DNA from: Burkholderia stagnalis
GTDB taxonomy: Bacteria; Pseudomonadota; Gammaproteobacteria; Burkholderiales; Burkholderiaceae
DNA: 64,000 nt
NCBI RefSeq assembly: GCF_902830275.1
Contig: NZ_CADESW010000008.1
Span: 124,001-188,000 of the forward strand
Direction of reading: 5' to 3'
The notes below the pieces were generated by a model. That model searched no databases and was not told where the DNA came from. It worked only from the letters and a program-made list of their open reading frames with translations. Both the position numbers and the translations under genes were made by a program. This document shows, piece after piece, positions 46,320-56,547 of this stretch; position 1 is the first letter of the stretch; every line of letters begins with the position of its first letter.

Positions 46320-48245
46320 TCACTCCAGCGACGCAGCGACGAGTTCGGCCACGTCGAGCACGTCGGGGCGCGGGCCCACGACGCCTTCGAGCATCGCCGT
46401 GCAGTTCGGGCAGCCGACCGCGACCACGTCCGCGCCGATCGCGCGCGCGTCGGCGATGCGGATGTCGGGAATGCGCTGCTTGCCGGGGATGTCGGTCAGC
46501 GGCGCACCGCCTCCGCCGCCGCAGCAGCGGCCGCGCATCCCGTTGCGTTCCATCTCGACCACCTGGATGCCGATCGCCTTCAGCAGCTTGCGCGGCGATT
46601 CCGTCTCGCCGTTGTAGCGGCCGAGGTAGCACGGGTCGTGATACGTGGTGCGCTTCTCGCGCAGCGCTTCGACGGCCTTCGGCGCGATCTTGCCGCGCTC
46701 GGCGAGTTCGGCGAGATACGTCGTGTGATGCTTGACCGTCACGCGCAGGCCGAGCGCGCGATATTCGTTGCGCAGGCTGTGCATCACGTGCGGATCGGCG
46801 GTCACGATCTGCTTGTACGACAGCGTGGACAGCGTGCCGATCAGGCGCTTCGCGAGCTCCCGGAACGTCGCCTCGTCGCCGAGACGGCGCGCGACGTCGC
46901 CCGTATCCGTCTCGTCGCCGCCGAGCACCGCATAGTCGACACCGGCCTTGTTCAGCACCTTCACGAACGCGCGCAGCGTGCGCTGGTAGCGCATGTCGAA
47001 CGCGCCTTCGCCCGCGACGAACAGCACGTCGACCGGCTTGCCCGGCTGCGCGACCGGCGCGTTCAGGTCCACCGACCAGTCGTAGCGCGCCGCCGTGTCG
47101 TAGCCGCCCATCGTGCCCGTCTCGCGCAGGTTCGCGAGCACTTCCGCGCCCTTGCCGGGCACCGTGCCGTGCACGAGCGTCTGGTTGCGGCGCATGTCGA
47201 CGATCGCATCGACGTGCTCGATCAGCATCGGGCACTCCTGCACGCACGCACGGCAGGTCGTGCACGACCACAGCGTCTGCGCTTCGATCAGGCCCGACAC
47301 GATCGGGCCGTTCGGCTCGCCGCGATGCTGGCCGACCGCGATGCCCGGCGTCGGGCTGCCTGCGTAGGCCGCGTCGCTGCCGCCCGCCATGCCGACCACG
47401 AGATCCTGGATCAGCTTCTTCGGGTTCAGCGGCTGGCCGGATGCGAACGCCGGGCACGCGGCTTCGCACTTGCCGCACTGCACGCACGCGTCGAAGCTCA
47501 GCAGCTGGTTCCAGCGGAATTCCACGGGCTTCGCGACGCCGTATTCCTGCTGCTCGATGTCGGGCAGCTTCAGCGCGGTCGGCGGCGTGGCGGTGCCGTT
47601 GCCGGTGAACGATTCGCGGGTCGCCGCGAAACGCTCCTGGCGCGGATGGAACGCGAGGTGCAGCAGGCCCGCGATCGCGTGCTTCATCGGGCCGCCCTTC
47701 GCGGCGCCGAACGTCATCGCGAATGCGCCGATGCCGATCAGCACCGCGCAGAGCACTGCGAACGCACCGGACATCGCGCCGGCCGGCACCAGCGTGTACA
47801 GCGTGAGGCCGAGCGCGAACGCGCCGAGCAGCCAGGGCAGCGTATTCCACGGGCCTTTCGACAGCCGCGCCGGCACGTTGCGCGCATGGCGGCGGCGCCA
47901 CACGAACACCGCGCCGACCAGCATCGCGAGCGCCGCAAGGAAGATCAGCTTGTCGAGCCACGGCGAGTAGATCGCGAGGCCGTAGTTGACGAACACCAGC
48001 GCCAGCGCGGCGATCGCGCCGCCGGCGGTGGCGACGTGCGTCTTCGCGATGTACGGATCGCGCGCGACCACGTGGTGCAGGTCGACGAAATAGCGCTTCG
48101 GGATCGCGAACAAGTTCGCGACGCCGAACGCGCCGGGCGCGGTGGCGCGGCCGAGACGCCAGTACGACGCGCGCTTTGCGACCGCGAACGCGAGCCCGGC
48201 CACCGACAGCCACAGCAATGCGGTAATGAGGAAGGACGGATTCAT
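46320..48245 (-). CDS. dgcB: Membrane iron-sulfur protein of dimethylglycine catabolism
   Basis: This 641-residue protein has five or so N-terminal membrane helices (about 5-175). Two complete 4Fe-4S motifs follow, CVQCGKCEAACP and CTTCRACVQECP, and a CCG domain pair includes YHDPCYLGRYNG, RCCGGGGG and GCPNCTAML. This heterodisulfide-reductase-like layout suits electron transfer from the ETF or DgcA to the quinone pool. It starts four bases after dgcA stops. It matches the DgcB family, which is needed for growth on dimethylglycine. Confidence 0.92.
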   Translation of the reverse strand: MNPSFLITALLWLSVAGLAFAVAKRASYWRLGRATAPGAFGVANLFAIPKRYFVDLHHVVARDPYIAKTHVATAGGAIAALALVFVNYGLAIYSPWLDKLIFLAALAMLVGAVFVWRRRHARNVPARLSKGPWNTLPWLLGAFALGLTLYTLVPAGAMSGAFAVLCAVLIGIGAFAMTFGAAKGGPMKHAIAGLLHLAFHPRQERFAATRESFTGNGTATPPTALKLPDIEQQEYGVAKPVEFRWNQLLSFDACVQCGKCEAACPAFASGQPLNPKKLIQDLVVGMAGGSDAAYAGSPTPGIAVGQHRGEPNGPIVSGLIEAQTLWSCTTCRACVQECPMLIEHVDAIVDMRRNQTLVHGTVPGKGAEVLANLRETGTMGGYDTAARYDWSVDLNAPVAQPGKPVDVLFVAGEGAFDMRYQRTLRAFVKVLNKAGVDYAVLGGDETDTGDVARRLGDEATFRELAKRLIGTLSTLSYKQIVTADPHVMHSLRNEYRALGLRVTVKHHTTYLAELAERGKIAPKAVEALREKRTTYHDPCYLGRYNGETESPRKLLKAIGIQVVEMERNGMRGRCCGGGGGAPLTDIPGKQRIPDIRIADARAIGADVVAVGCPNCTAMLEGVVGPRPDVLDVAELVAASLE

Positions 48246-48249
48246 GGCG

Positions 48250-50313
48250 TCAGAAATCCTTCACGAGACGCAGCGAGTCGTAGATCGCGCCGTGGACGTT
48301 GTGCATCGAGATGCAGTCGCCGACACGGAACAGCAGGAAGCGGCCGTTGCCGAGTTCTTCCGACAGGCACGGCTGCGGCTCGGCCGCGAACAGCGTGTGC
48401 GGATCGATCTGGCCGCGGTTCAGCGATTCCGGCTTCAGCTTCCAGTACAGCTCGTCGTTCGGCGACGAACCGTTCTCGATCACCACCTGGTCGACGGCGC
48501 GCTCCTCCAGTTCCTCCGTGTACTCGTTGCGCAGCACGGCGATCTTCTTGCCGTCTTCTTCATAGACGCGATCGAGCATCGTGTTCGGCGTGGGGATCAC
48601 GCCGAACGCATACAGGCGGCGATAGAAGATCGGGAAGGTCGTGCCGCCGCAATCGTCGGCCACCTTCACGTCGGGCGTGACGACCTCGACCTTCGAGCCG
48701 CGGCTCGCCATGAAGTCGGCCACGCCCGCGCCCGCATGGGTGCTCACGCCGTCGAACAGCAGCACGTTCTGCTTCGGTTCGACCTTGCCGGTCAGGATGT
48801 CCCACGAGCTGACGGCCAGGCCCTCGGCCACGCCCCAGCCCGGCACCTGCCAGGTGAAGCTCGAGCCGCCCGTCGCGAGCACGACGATGTCCGGCTTCTC
48901 GGCCATGATCATCTTCTCGTCGGCGGCCACGCCGAGGCGGCGGTCGACGCCCAGGCGCTTGGTTTCCATGTCGAACCAGCGGATGATCCCCGACATCTGC
49001 TCGCGCTGCGGCGCCTTCGCGGCGATCATCACCTGCCCGCCCACTTCCGCGTTCTTCTCGAACAGCACGACGTCGTGGCCGCGCAGCTTCGCGACGCGCG
49101 CCGCCTCGAGGCCCGCCGGGCCGGCGCCCACCACCACCACCTTGCGCTTCGGGCCGCGCGACTTCTCGATGATGTGCGGCATCGTCGCTTCGCGCGAGGT
49201 GGCCGCGTTCTGGATGCAGAGCACGTCGAGGCCGTTGTACTGGCGGTCGATGCAGTAGTTCGCGCCGACGCACTGCTTGATTTCGTCCTCGCGGCCGTCG
49301 CGAATCTTGATCACCATGTGCGGATCGGCGATCTGCGCGCGCGTCATGCCGACCAGGTCGATCATGCCGGTGGCGAGCAGGCGCTCGGCCTGGCCCGCGT
49401 CGCGGATGCTCTGCGCATGCATCACGGGAATCTTCACGACCGACTTGATGCCGGCCGCGAGGTGCACGAACGGCTCTGGCGGCAGCGCCATCGGCGGCAT
49501 GCAGTTGGCGATCGTGTTGTGCGTATCCCCGCCGGAACCGACCACGCTCAGGTAGTCGATCAGGCCCGTCTCCGACATCGCCTGCGCGATTTCCTTCAGC
49601 GCCTCGTGATCGAGGCCGTCCTCGTGGAATTCGTCGCCGCACATGCGCAGGCCGACGCAGAAATCCTTGCCGACCGCCTCGCGCACCGCCGTCAGCACCT
49701 CGATGCCGAAGCGCAGGCGGTTCTCGAGGCTGCCGCCCCATTCGTCGGTGCGATGGTTCGAGCGCTTGCTCCAGAACTGGTCGATCAGGTGCTGGTGCGC
49801 CGCCGAGATCTCGATGCCGTCCATGCCGGCAGCCTTCACGCGCTTCGCGGCCGCCGCGAAATCGCCGATGATGCGGCGGATTTCCTCGATCTCGATGATC
49901 TTCGCGTTGCCGCGGTGCACCGGCTCGCGCACGCCCGACGGCGACATCAGGTGCGGCCAGTGCTCGCCATGGAACGACGAGCGGCGGCCCATGTGCGTCG
50001 CCTGGATCATGATCTTCGCGCCGTGCTTGTGCATCGTGTCGGCCAGGCGCGTGAGCGGGTCGATGATCCGGTCGTTCGACAGGTTCACCGATTTCCACCA
50101 GCCCTGCGGGCTGTCGATCGACACGGGGCTCGACCCGCCGCAGATCGCGAGGCCGACGCCACCCTTCGCCTTCTCTTCGTAGTAGCGGATGTAGCGGTCG
50201 CCCGGCAGGCCGCCCGGCTCGGCATACACCTCGGCGTGCGCGGTGCTGACGATCCGGTTGCGCAGCGTCAGCTGGTTCAGCTGCATGGGTTTGAACAGGT
50301 GGGGATAACGCAT
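48250..50313 (-). CDS. dgcA: Dimethylglycine demethylase subunit, FMN/Fe-S flavoprotein
   Basis: The 687-residue enzyme is of the trimethylamine dehydrogenase/2,4-dienoyl-CoA reductase type. An FMN TIM barrel spans about 1-350, then the Fe-S segment, then an FAD/NAD-like domain (KVVVVGAGPAGLEAARVAKL). It removes a methyl group from dimethylglycine to give sarcosine. The Fe-S segment reads CVGANYC, then a Cys twelve residues later; the second of the four ligands seen in trimethylamine dehydrogenase is Ala here. It is the first of the dgcA-dgcB-etfAB-gbcAB run. Confidence 0.93.
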   Translation of the reverse strand: MRYPHLFKPMQLNQLTLRNRIVSTAHAEVYAEPGGLPGDRYIRYYEEKAKGGVGLAICGGSSPVSIDSPQGWWKSVNLSNDRIIDPLTRLADTMHKHGAKIMIQATHMGRRSSFHGEHWPHLMSPSGVREPVHRGNAKIIEIEEIRRIIGDFAAAAKRVKAAGMDGIEISAAHQHLIDQFWSKRSNHRTDEWGGSLENRLRFGIEVLTAVREAVGKDFCVGLRMCGDEFHEDGLDHEALKEIAQAMSETGLIDYLSVVGSGGDTHNTIANCMPPMALPPEPFVHLAAGIKSVVKIPVMHAQSIRDAGQAERLLATGMIDLVGMTRAQIADPHMVIKIRDGREDEIKQCVGANYCIDRQYNGLDVLCIQNAATSREATMPHIIEKSRGPKRKVVVVGAGPAGLEAARVAKLRGHDVVLFEKNAEVGGQVMIAAKAPQREQMSGIIRWFDMETKRLGVDRRLGVAADEKMIMAEKPDIVVLATGGSSFTWQVPGWGVAEGLAVSSWDILTGKVEPKQNVLLFDGVSTHAGAGVADFMASRGSKVEVVTPDVKVADDCGGTTFPIFYRRLYAFGVIPTPNTMLDRVYEEDGKKIAVLRNEYTEELEERAVDQVVIENGSSPNDELYWKLKPESLNRGQIDPHTLFAAEPQPCLSEELGNGRFLLFRVGDCISMHNVHGAIYDSLRLVKDF

Positions 50314-50373
50314 CGCAGGCGACCTCTGGCGTTCGTGTGTCTCGTGTTGCGGGTGTTGTTTTGTGTCAGTGCA

Positions 50374-50907
50374 TCAGTGCGTGAGCGGCGACACTTCGAA
50401 GACGCAGTGGTCGTGGTGCTCCGCCGCACACTGCACTTCCTTCGAGTACGCGCGCGGCGCGCCCTTGCCTTCCGGCGTCGTGTCGTTCACCCAGTCCATC
50501 GCGCCGGCGAACCAGCCCGCGAACATGTAGCAGAGCTTGCCTTCCTTGCCGGGCTGCTGGAGCACGAACGACGAGTGGCGCAGCTCGATCTTCGCGCGCG
50601 CGCTCGCCGGGTCGGCCTCGATGATCGAGAACAGGCCCCAGCCGCGCTGCGACAGGCGCTTCAGGTAGTGCTCGAACACGGCCATGCCGGTCAGGCCGTG
50701 CAGCTTCGCTTCCTTGTCGCACCAGTGGTACGCGGACTTGTAGCCGGCCTTGTAGAGAATCTCGGCATACGCGTCGACGCCGAGCGCTTCCTCGACGGCG
50801 ACGTGATTGTTCGTGAAGAAGTGGCGCGGCACGTACAGCATCGGCAGCGCGTCGGTGGTCCAGACGCCGGTATCGGGATCGACGTTGATCGGCAGTTGCG
50901 GTTGCAT
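50374..50907 (-). CDS. V4R/4-vinyl-reductase-like protein of the betaine cluster (DUF5943)
   Basis: This 177-residue protein contains WTTDALPMLYVPRHFFTNNH, HGLTGMAVFEHYLKRLSQRG and a C-terminal CAAEHHDHCVFEVSP. The Cys and His at the C-terminus resemble the metal site of V4R domains. It has no signal peptide. It is constantly found beside dgcAB in betaine-degrading proteobacteria, but I know of no established function. It may bind a small-molecule ligand or assist an enzyme. It lies 60 bases before dgcA. Confidence 0.75.
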   Translation of the reverse strand: MQPQLPINVDPDTGVWTTDALPMLYVPRHFFTNNHVAVEEALGVDAYAEILYKAGYKSAYHWCDKEAKLHGLTGMAVFEHYLKRLSQRGWGLFSIIEADPASARAKIELRHSSFVLQQPGKEGKLCYMFAGWFAGAMDWVNDTTPEGKGAPRAYSKEVQCAAEHHDHCVFEVSPLTH

Positions 50908-50968
50908 CGTGGTGACTCCGTGAGGAAAAAAGGCCGCGCGGCTCAGTGCGCAGGCGCGACATCGTCCG

Positions 50969-50995
50969 CGTGCCCGCGCGGCTTGCGCGGGCACG
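50969..50995 (-). terminator. Strong GC hairpin between dipeptidase and DUF5943 genes
   Basis: CGTGCCCGCGC and GCGCGGGCACG form an 11-bp perfect stem with a 5-base loop. No T tract follows in the leftward (genic) direction; a T run follows on the other strand. It may attenuate transcription or protect RNA ends rather than end it. Confidence 0.45.
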
Positions 50996-51048
50996 TCCCG
51001 ATTTTTCTAATGTTGAATCGCGGGCGGCGGTTCGGTTCGCTGCTGCGC

Positions 51049-52020
<972 letters not shown>

Positions 52021-52053
52021 ATCTGCCTCTTGCTCCAGTCGTGTCGGTGTCGA

Positions 52054-53328
52054 TCAGTAAATCGGGAAGCGCTCGCAGAGCGCGAAGATCTCGCGGCGCA
52101 CGCGCTGTTCGGTCGCGTGGTCGCCTTCCGGGTTCGCGCGCAGCGCGTCGAACACCTCGAGGATCAGGCGGCCGATCTCGCGGAATTCGGCCACGCCGAA
52201 GCCGCGCGTCGTGCCGGCCGGCGTGCCGAGGCGGATGCCCGACGTGACGGTGGGCTTCTCGGTGTCGAACGGGATGCCGTTCTTGTTGCAGGTGATGCCC
52301 GCCCGCTCCAGCGCCTGCTCGACCGGCGCGCCCTTCAGGCCCTTCGGGCGCAGGTCGACGAGCAGCAGGTGGTTGTCGGTGCCGCCCGTGACGAGGTCGA
52401 CGCCGCCCGCCTTCAGCACTTCGCCGAGCGCCTGCGCGTTCGCGAGCACGTTGTCGATGTAGGTCTTGAAGTCCGCATGCAGCACTTCGCCGAACGCCAC
52501 CGCCTTGCCGGCGATCACGTGCATCAGCGGGCCGCCCTGCAGGCCGGGGAACACGGCCGAGTTGATCTTCTTCGCGATCTCCTCGTCGTTGGTCAGCACG
52601 AAGCCGCCGCGCGGGCCGCGCAGCGTCTTGTGCGTGGTCGACGTGACGACGTGCGCGTGCTCGACCGGGTTCGCGTGGCGGCCCGCGGCGATCACGCCGG
52701 CGATGTGCGCCATGTCGACCATCAGCTTCGCGCCGACGCTGTCGGCGATCGCGCGGAAGCGCGCGAAATCGAGCGCGCGCGGATAGGCGGAGAAGCCGGC
52801 GATGATCAGGTTCGGCTTGTGTTCGTGGGCGAGCGCCTCGACCTGGTCGTAGTCGATCCGCATCGTGTCGCGGTTCACGCCGTATTGCACCGCGTTGAAC
52901 CACTTGCCCGACAGCGCGGGCTTCGCGCCGTGCGTCAGGTGGCCGCCCGCGTCGAGCGACATGCCGAGCACCGTGTCGCCCGGCTTGGCCAGCGCGAGCA
53001 TCACCGAGCCGTTCGCCTGCGCGCCCGAGTGCGGCTGCACGTTCGCATAGCCGGCGTTGAAGATCTGCTTCACGCGCTCGATCGCGAGCGCCTCGACTTC
53101 ATCGGCGAATTCGCAGCCGCCGTAGTAGCGCTTGCCCGGATACCCTTCCGCGTACTTGTTGGTCAGCACCGAGCCCTGCGCCTCGAGCACGGCGCGCGAC
53201 ACGATGTTTTCCGACGCGATCAGCTCGACCTGCGACTGCTGTCGCTCGAGTTCCTTCAGGATGGCGCTGCGGACCGGCGCGTCGCGCTCGGCGAGGGGCT
53301 GCGAGAAGAAAGACTGGGTGTTCGACAT
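52054..53328 (-). CDS. glyA: Serine hydroxymethyltransferase
   Basis: The 424-residue PLP enzyme interconverts glycine and serine with THF. It shows [38 protein letters not shown], the PLP-lysine segment [15 protein letters not shown] and [20 protein letters not shown]. In this operon it would turn the glycine from betaine into serine while using methylene-THF from sarcosine demethylation. Cells usually have another housekeeping glyA. The start at 53328 begins the family N-terminus. It is first in the leftward array, facing gbdR. Confidence 0.95.
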   Translation of the reverse strand: MSNTQSFFSQPLAERDAPVRSAILKELERQQSQVELIASENIVSRAVLEAQGSVLTNKYAEGYPGKRYYGGCEFADEVEALAIERVKQIFNAGYANVQPHSGAQANGSVMLALAKPGDTVLGMSLDAGGHLTHGAKPALSGKWFNAVQYGVNRDTMRIDYDQVEALAHEHKPNLIIAGFSAYPRALDFARFRAIADSVGAKLMVDMAHIAGVIAAGRHANPVEHAHVVTSTTHKTLRGPRGGFVLTNDEEIAKKINSAVFPGLQGGPLMHVIAGKAVAFGEVLHADFKTYIDNVLANAQALGEVLKAGGVDLVTGGTDNHLLLVDLRPKGLKGAPVEQALERAGITCNKNGIPFDTEKPTVTSGIRLGTPAGTTRGFGVAEFREIGRLILEVFDALRANPEGDHATEQRVRREIFALCERFPIY

Positions 53329-53774
53329 AGAGCATCCGTGACGAAGAATTGTGGGGCTGCGATCAACGCGTAAGGCCCGCCGCGCCTGGGTTTCCAGCAT
53401 GTCCATGGCATGGCTGCCGACGGCTCTATTCTTGTCGTTCGGATTTTCGGTCGATTGATGAATTTAGACGCGTTCTTTGCCTTTTCCGCCATTCGCGTCC
53501 GTTTTATACAAGTGACCGATCGTGCTTTTTCGGATCGCCAAGCAACGTCGCCGCAGCGCGCCACTGCCGCGCAGGCACTGCCACGGTGCCGCCGCCGCCC
53601 GCGGCGGGTGCAGCCGATCACGGATACGGTGCAGTGCAGCATGGGCGCTCGGCCCAGACAACGTATGGAGCTAGGGTTTAGCCGTATGGCACGCTTGTTG
53701 CACTCGCTCACACAATACCGCAGCCCGGTCCGTGCCTCGGACCGAAAGCTATTAGTAGATTAGGAACGCTCCCC
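53329..53774. promoter_or_regulatory. Divergent glyA-gbdR control region
   Basis: These 446 bases hold no credible gene. They must contain the promoters of the betaine operon and of gbdR. A direct repeat CACTGCC occurs at 53562-53568 and 53576-53582 (14-base spacing), which could be half-sites for an AraC-type activator such as GbdR. The stretch 53460-53520 is locally more AT-rich. Confidence 0.5.
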
Positions 53775-54797
53775 ATGTCGCCCGACCGCACAGCGTCGCT
53801 GTCCCACTTCGCGTTCATGCCGTTGCCCAACTTCACGATGATTGCATTCACGAATGCGATCGAGGTGCTTCGGATGGCGAATTACCTGAGCGGCCAGCCG
53901 CTCTACCGCTGGTCGGTGATCAGCCCGGACGGTGGCCCGGTGACGGCGAGCAACGGCCTGACGGTCGACACGGGCCCCGCGGAATGCGCGGGGCAGCCGG
54001 ACATCGTGTTCGTCTGCGGCGGCGTCGACGTGCAGCGCGCGACGACGGCCGACCACCTGTCGACGCTGCGCCGCTTCGCGCGCGGGGGCATTCCGCTCGG
54101 CAGCCTGTGCACGGGCACCTATGCGCTCGCGAAGTCGGGCCTGCTCGCGGGCTACGCGTGCGCGATCCACTGGGAGAACATGTCCGCGCTGAAGGAGGAG
54201 TTTCCGGACACGCGCTTCCTGAAGGAACTGTTCGTGATCGATCGCGACCGCATCACGTGCACGGGCGGCGTCGCGCCGCTCGACATGATGCTGAACCTGA
54301 TCGCCGCGCGCGTCGGCACCGCGCGCGTCACGCAGATCGCCGAGCAGTTCATCGTCGAGCACGTGCGCGACACGAGCGCGCAGCAGCGCATGCCGCTCGT
54401 CGCGCGGCTCGGGTCCGCGAACAAGTCGCTGTTCGAAGTGATCTCGCTGATGGAGAACAACATCGAGGAGCCGCTGTCGCGCGAGGAGCTCGCGCGGCTC
54501 GCGAACATGTCGCAGCGGCAGCTGCAGCGGCTGTTCCGCGAGCACCTCGGGATGACGCCGACGCATTACTACCTGACGCTGCGGCTGCGCCGCGCGCGCG
54601 AGCTGCTGCTGCAGACGGACATGTCGATCATGCACATCACGATGGCGTGCGGGTTCCAGTCCGCATGCCACTTCAGCAAGAGCTACCGCGACGCGTTCGG
54701 CGTCGCGCCGACGCGGGAACGGCGCAAGCAGGTGGCGCCGCTCGCGCAGGGGCCCGGCGGCGCGTCGGTCCCGACGCTCGCGATGATGCATGCGTGA
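53775..54797 (+). CDS. gbdR: GlxA/AraC-type activator of glycine betaine catabolism
   Basis: The 340-residue regulator joins a DJ-1/PfpI-like sensor domain (about 10-195, with GSLCTGTYALAKSGLLAG) to an AraC HTH (about 225-325). The HTH shows REELARLANMSQRQLQRLFR, then ITMACGFQSACHFSKSYRDA. This is the family of GbdR, which activates gbc, dgc and related genes when glycine betaine or dimethylglycine is present. The divergent position facing the whole betaine cluster makes this assignment strong. Confidence 0.92.
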   Translation: MSPDRTASLSHFAFMPLPNFTMIAFTNAIEVLRMANYLSGQPLYRWSVISPDGGPVTASNGLTVDTGPAECAGQPDIVFVCGGVDVQRATTADHLSTLRRFARGGIPLGSLCTGTYALAKSGLLAGYACAIHWENMSALKEEFPDTRFLKELFVIDRDRITCTGGVAPLDMMLNLIAARVGTARVTQIAEQFIVEHVRDTSAQQRMPLVARLGSANKSLFEVISLMENNIEEPLSREELARLANMSQRQLQRLFREHLGMTPTHYYLTLRLRRARELLLQTDMSIMHITMACGFQSACHFSKSYRDAFGVAPTRERRKQVAPLAQGPGGASVPTLAMMHA

Positions 54798-54816
54798 GCC
54801 CTGCCTCGCGTGACAT

Positions 54817-54845
54817 AAAAAAAGCGACCCTCGGGTCGCTTTTTT
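54817..54845. terminator. Bidirectional rho-independent terminator
   Basis: A run of seven A, GCGACC, loop CTCG, GGTCGC and a run of six T make a symmetric hairpin. It lies between the convergent gbdR and propeller/discoidin genes and can stop transcription from both sides. Confidence 0.92.
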
Positions 54846-54861
54846 CATTGCGGGTCGATGC

Positions 54862-56274
54862 TCACGAACCCCACACCTGCATTTCGTCGAGCGAGTAGCC
54901 CCACGGCGTCGCGCGCTTCGTGCCGAGCATCCGCACGTAGCGGCCGCGGCCGTTGAGATTGTTCAGCGCGACGTGGCCGTACGACACGCCGTTGTTCGTC
55001 GAGTAGATCGTCGTCCAGTTCGCGTTGTCGTTCGACGTCTGGATCTGGTAGACGAGCGCGCCCGCGTCCCAGTAGAGATCGACGCCGGTGATGGTCTTCA
55101 CGGCCCCGAGATCCACGGAGATCCATTGCGGATCGACGCCCGTCCCCTCCGGCGAATCCCAGCGCGTGCTGGTGGTATTGCCGTCGAAGGCCTTGTCCGG
55201 CGTCAGCGACGCGTTGTAGCTGGCCGACGCGGCGGCGGGACGCCCTTGCGACAGCAGCCCGGTCTGGCTGGCGGACGGGCCGCCGTAGTAGCTCGCGCCG
55301 AGCTTGGCCTTCGTGGTGTCGGCGTTCACGCCGAACTGCGACAGGCTCCAGCGCTGGCCGGTCGTCACGTCGCCGACGTAGAGCTGGTAGCCGCCCGCGG
55401 TGGTCGACGAGAAGAACAGATAGTTCGTGCCGTTCACCGGTGCCGGGTCGGAGTTGTTGCTGATGCAGTCGTTGAGCGCGAGCTGGTTCGGCGTCGATGC
55501 CGGATCGGCGGTCTTCGCATAGATCTGGTCGAGCTGGCTGGTGTCCTTCCAGCGCGCGTAGAACACCATGCCGTCTGCGCGCACGATCGGGTAGTAGGTC
55601 TGCAGCCCGGCAGGATGATCGAACGTGGCCGTCGCGCCGGTGGCGATCGTGCGCTTCATCAGGCCCATGTTCGCGCCGGTGCCGGTCGCGTAGTACACGG
55701 CGCTCGCGTCCGGCGCGAGAAACGGCATCGAGTATTCGGCGCCGGCCGGCGCGTTCGTCAGGCTCACGACCGACGTGAACACCGGGCCCGCGCTCGTGTA
55801 CGACAGCGTCGCCTGCTTGACGTCGCCGTTCTGCTTGAACACGAGCGTCTTGCCGTCCGGGCTGAACTTCGGATCTTCGTTGCGGGTTGCGCCCGTGCTG
55901 TTCGTCAGGTTGACCGGTGCGTTGTTGGTGCCGAGCTGGACCATGAACACGTTCCACGCGTTGTTGCGGATGCCCATGAACGCGAGCCACTTGCCGTCGG
56001 GGCTGATCACGCCGTTCATCGGGTCGGTGATGCCCCACGTGCTCTTGCTCAGCTGCGTCAGCGTGCGCGCCGAGAAGTCGTAAAGGAACAGCTGGCTCGT
56101 GCCGTCGCCATACGTGACGTAGCTGTGATAGACGAGCTTGCCGGTCAGCGCGGCCGGAAACGATGCATTGGACTGCGCTGGGGGATTGCTGATGCAGGCC
56201 GCTTGCGCAGCGCCGCCGAACAGGTTGAGGGTGATGCCGGCCACAAGGCCCGCGACGAGGGTCTTCGATTTCAC
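54862..56274 (-). CDS. Secreted TolB-like beta-propeller protein with F5/8 type C domain
   Basis: This 470-residue protein has a signal peptide (KSKTLVAGLVAGITLNLFGG, cleavage near AQAA), so the best start is a GTG at 56274 with AGGAA upstream. Residues about 45-330 show repeated PD40/WD40-like blades: ISPDGKWLAFMG, FSPDGKTLVFKQ, LAPDASAVYYATG and VRADGMVFYARW. Residues about 335-470 form a discoidin/F5/8 type C domain (PDKAFDGNTTSTRWDSP, WISVDLGAVKTITGVDLYWD, GRYVRMLGTKRATPWGYSLDE). The latter usually binds glycans. The function is unknown; extracellular carbohydrate binding is plausible. Confidence 0.82.
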   Translation of the reverse strand: MKSKTLVAGLVAGITLNLFGGAAQAACISNPPAQSNASFPAALTGKLVYHSYVTYGDGTSQLFLYDFSARTLTQLSKSTWGITDPMNGVISPDGKWLAFMGIRNNAWNVFMVQLGTNNAPVNLTNSTGATRNEDPKFSPDGKTLVFKQNGDVKQATLSYTSAGPVFTSVVSLTNAPAGAEYSMPFLAPDASAVYYATGTGANMGLMKRTIATGATATFDHPAGLQTYYPIVRADGMVFYARWKDTSQLDQIYAKTADPASTPNQLALNDCISNNSDPAPVNGTNYLFFSSTTAGGYQLYVGDVTTGQRWSLSQFGVNADTTKAKLGASYYGGPSASQTGLLSQGRPAAASASYNASLTPDKAFDGNTTSTRWDSPEGTGVDPQWISVDLGAVKTITGVDLYWDAGALVYQIQTSNDNANWTTIYSTNNGVSYGHVALNNLNGRGRYVRMLGTKRATPWGYSLDEMQVWGS

Positions 56275-56547
56275 GCTGGGGGGGTTCCTGGATTGATGGG
56301 AGACGCCGGCGGACAAGATCCCGCACACATGCGCAGGACTACGGATCAGCCGCCGGGCAGCGTCGATCCGTATCGATAGGACGTCGGTTGAAAAAAAGCT
56401 GGCGAGAGAATGCCCGCAAACCGCGCGCATTAAAAGGATCAGAGCGCGCAAAAAACAAGCGGATCAGAAATTGAGGACGGGATGGCGCGTGACCTGTCGC
56501 GTGCTACTCTTTTCCCAGCGAGTCACGGATCGGCCGGGGACACAAGC

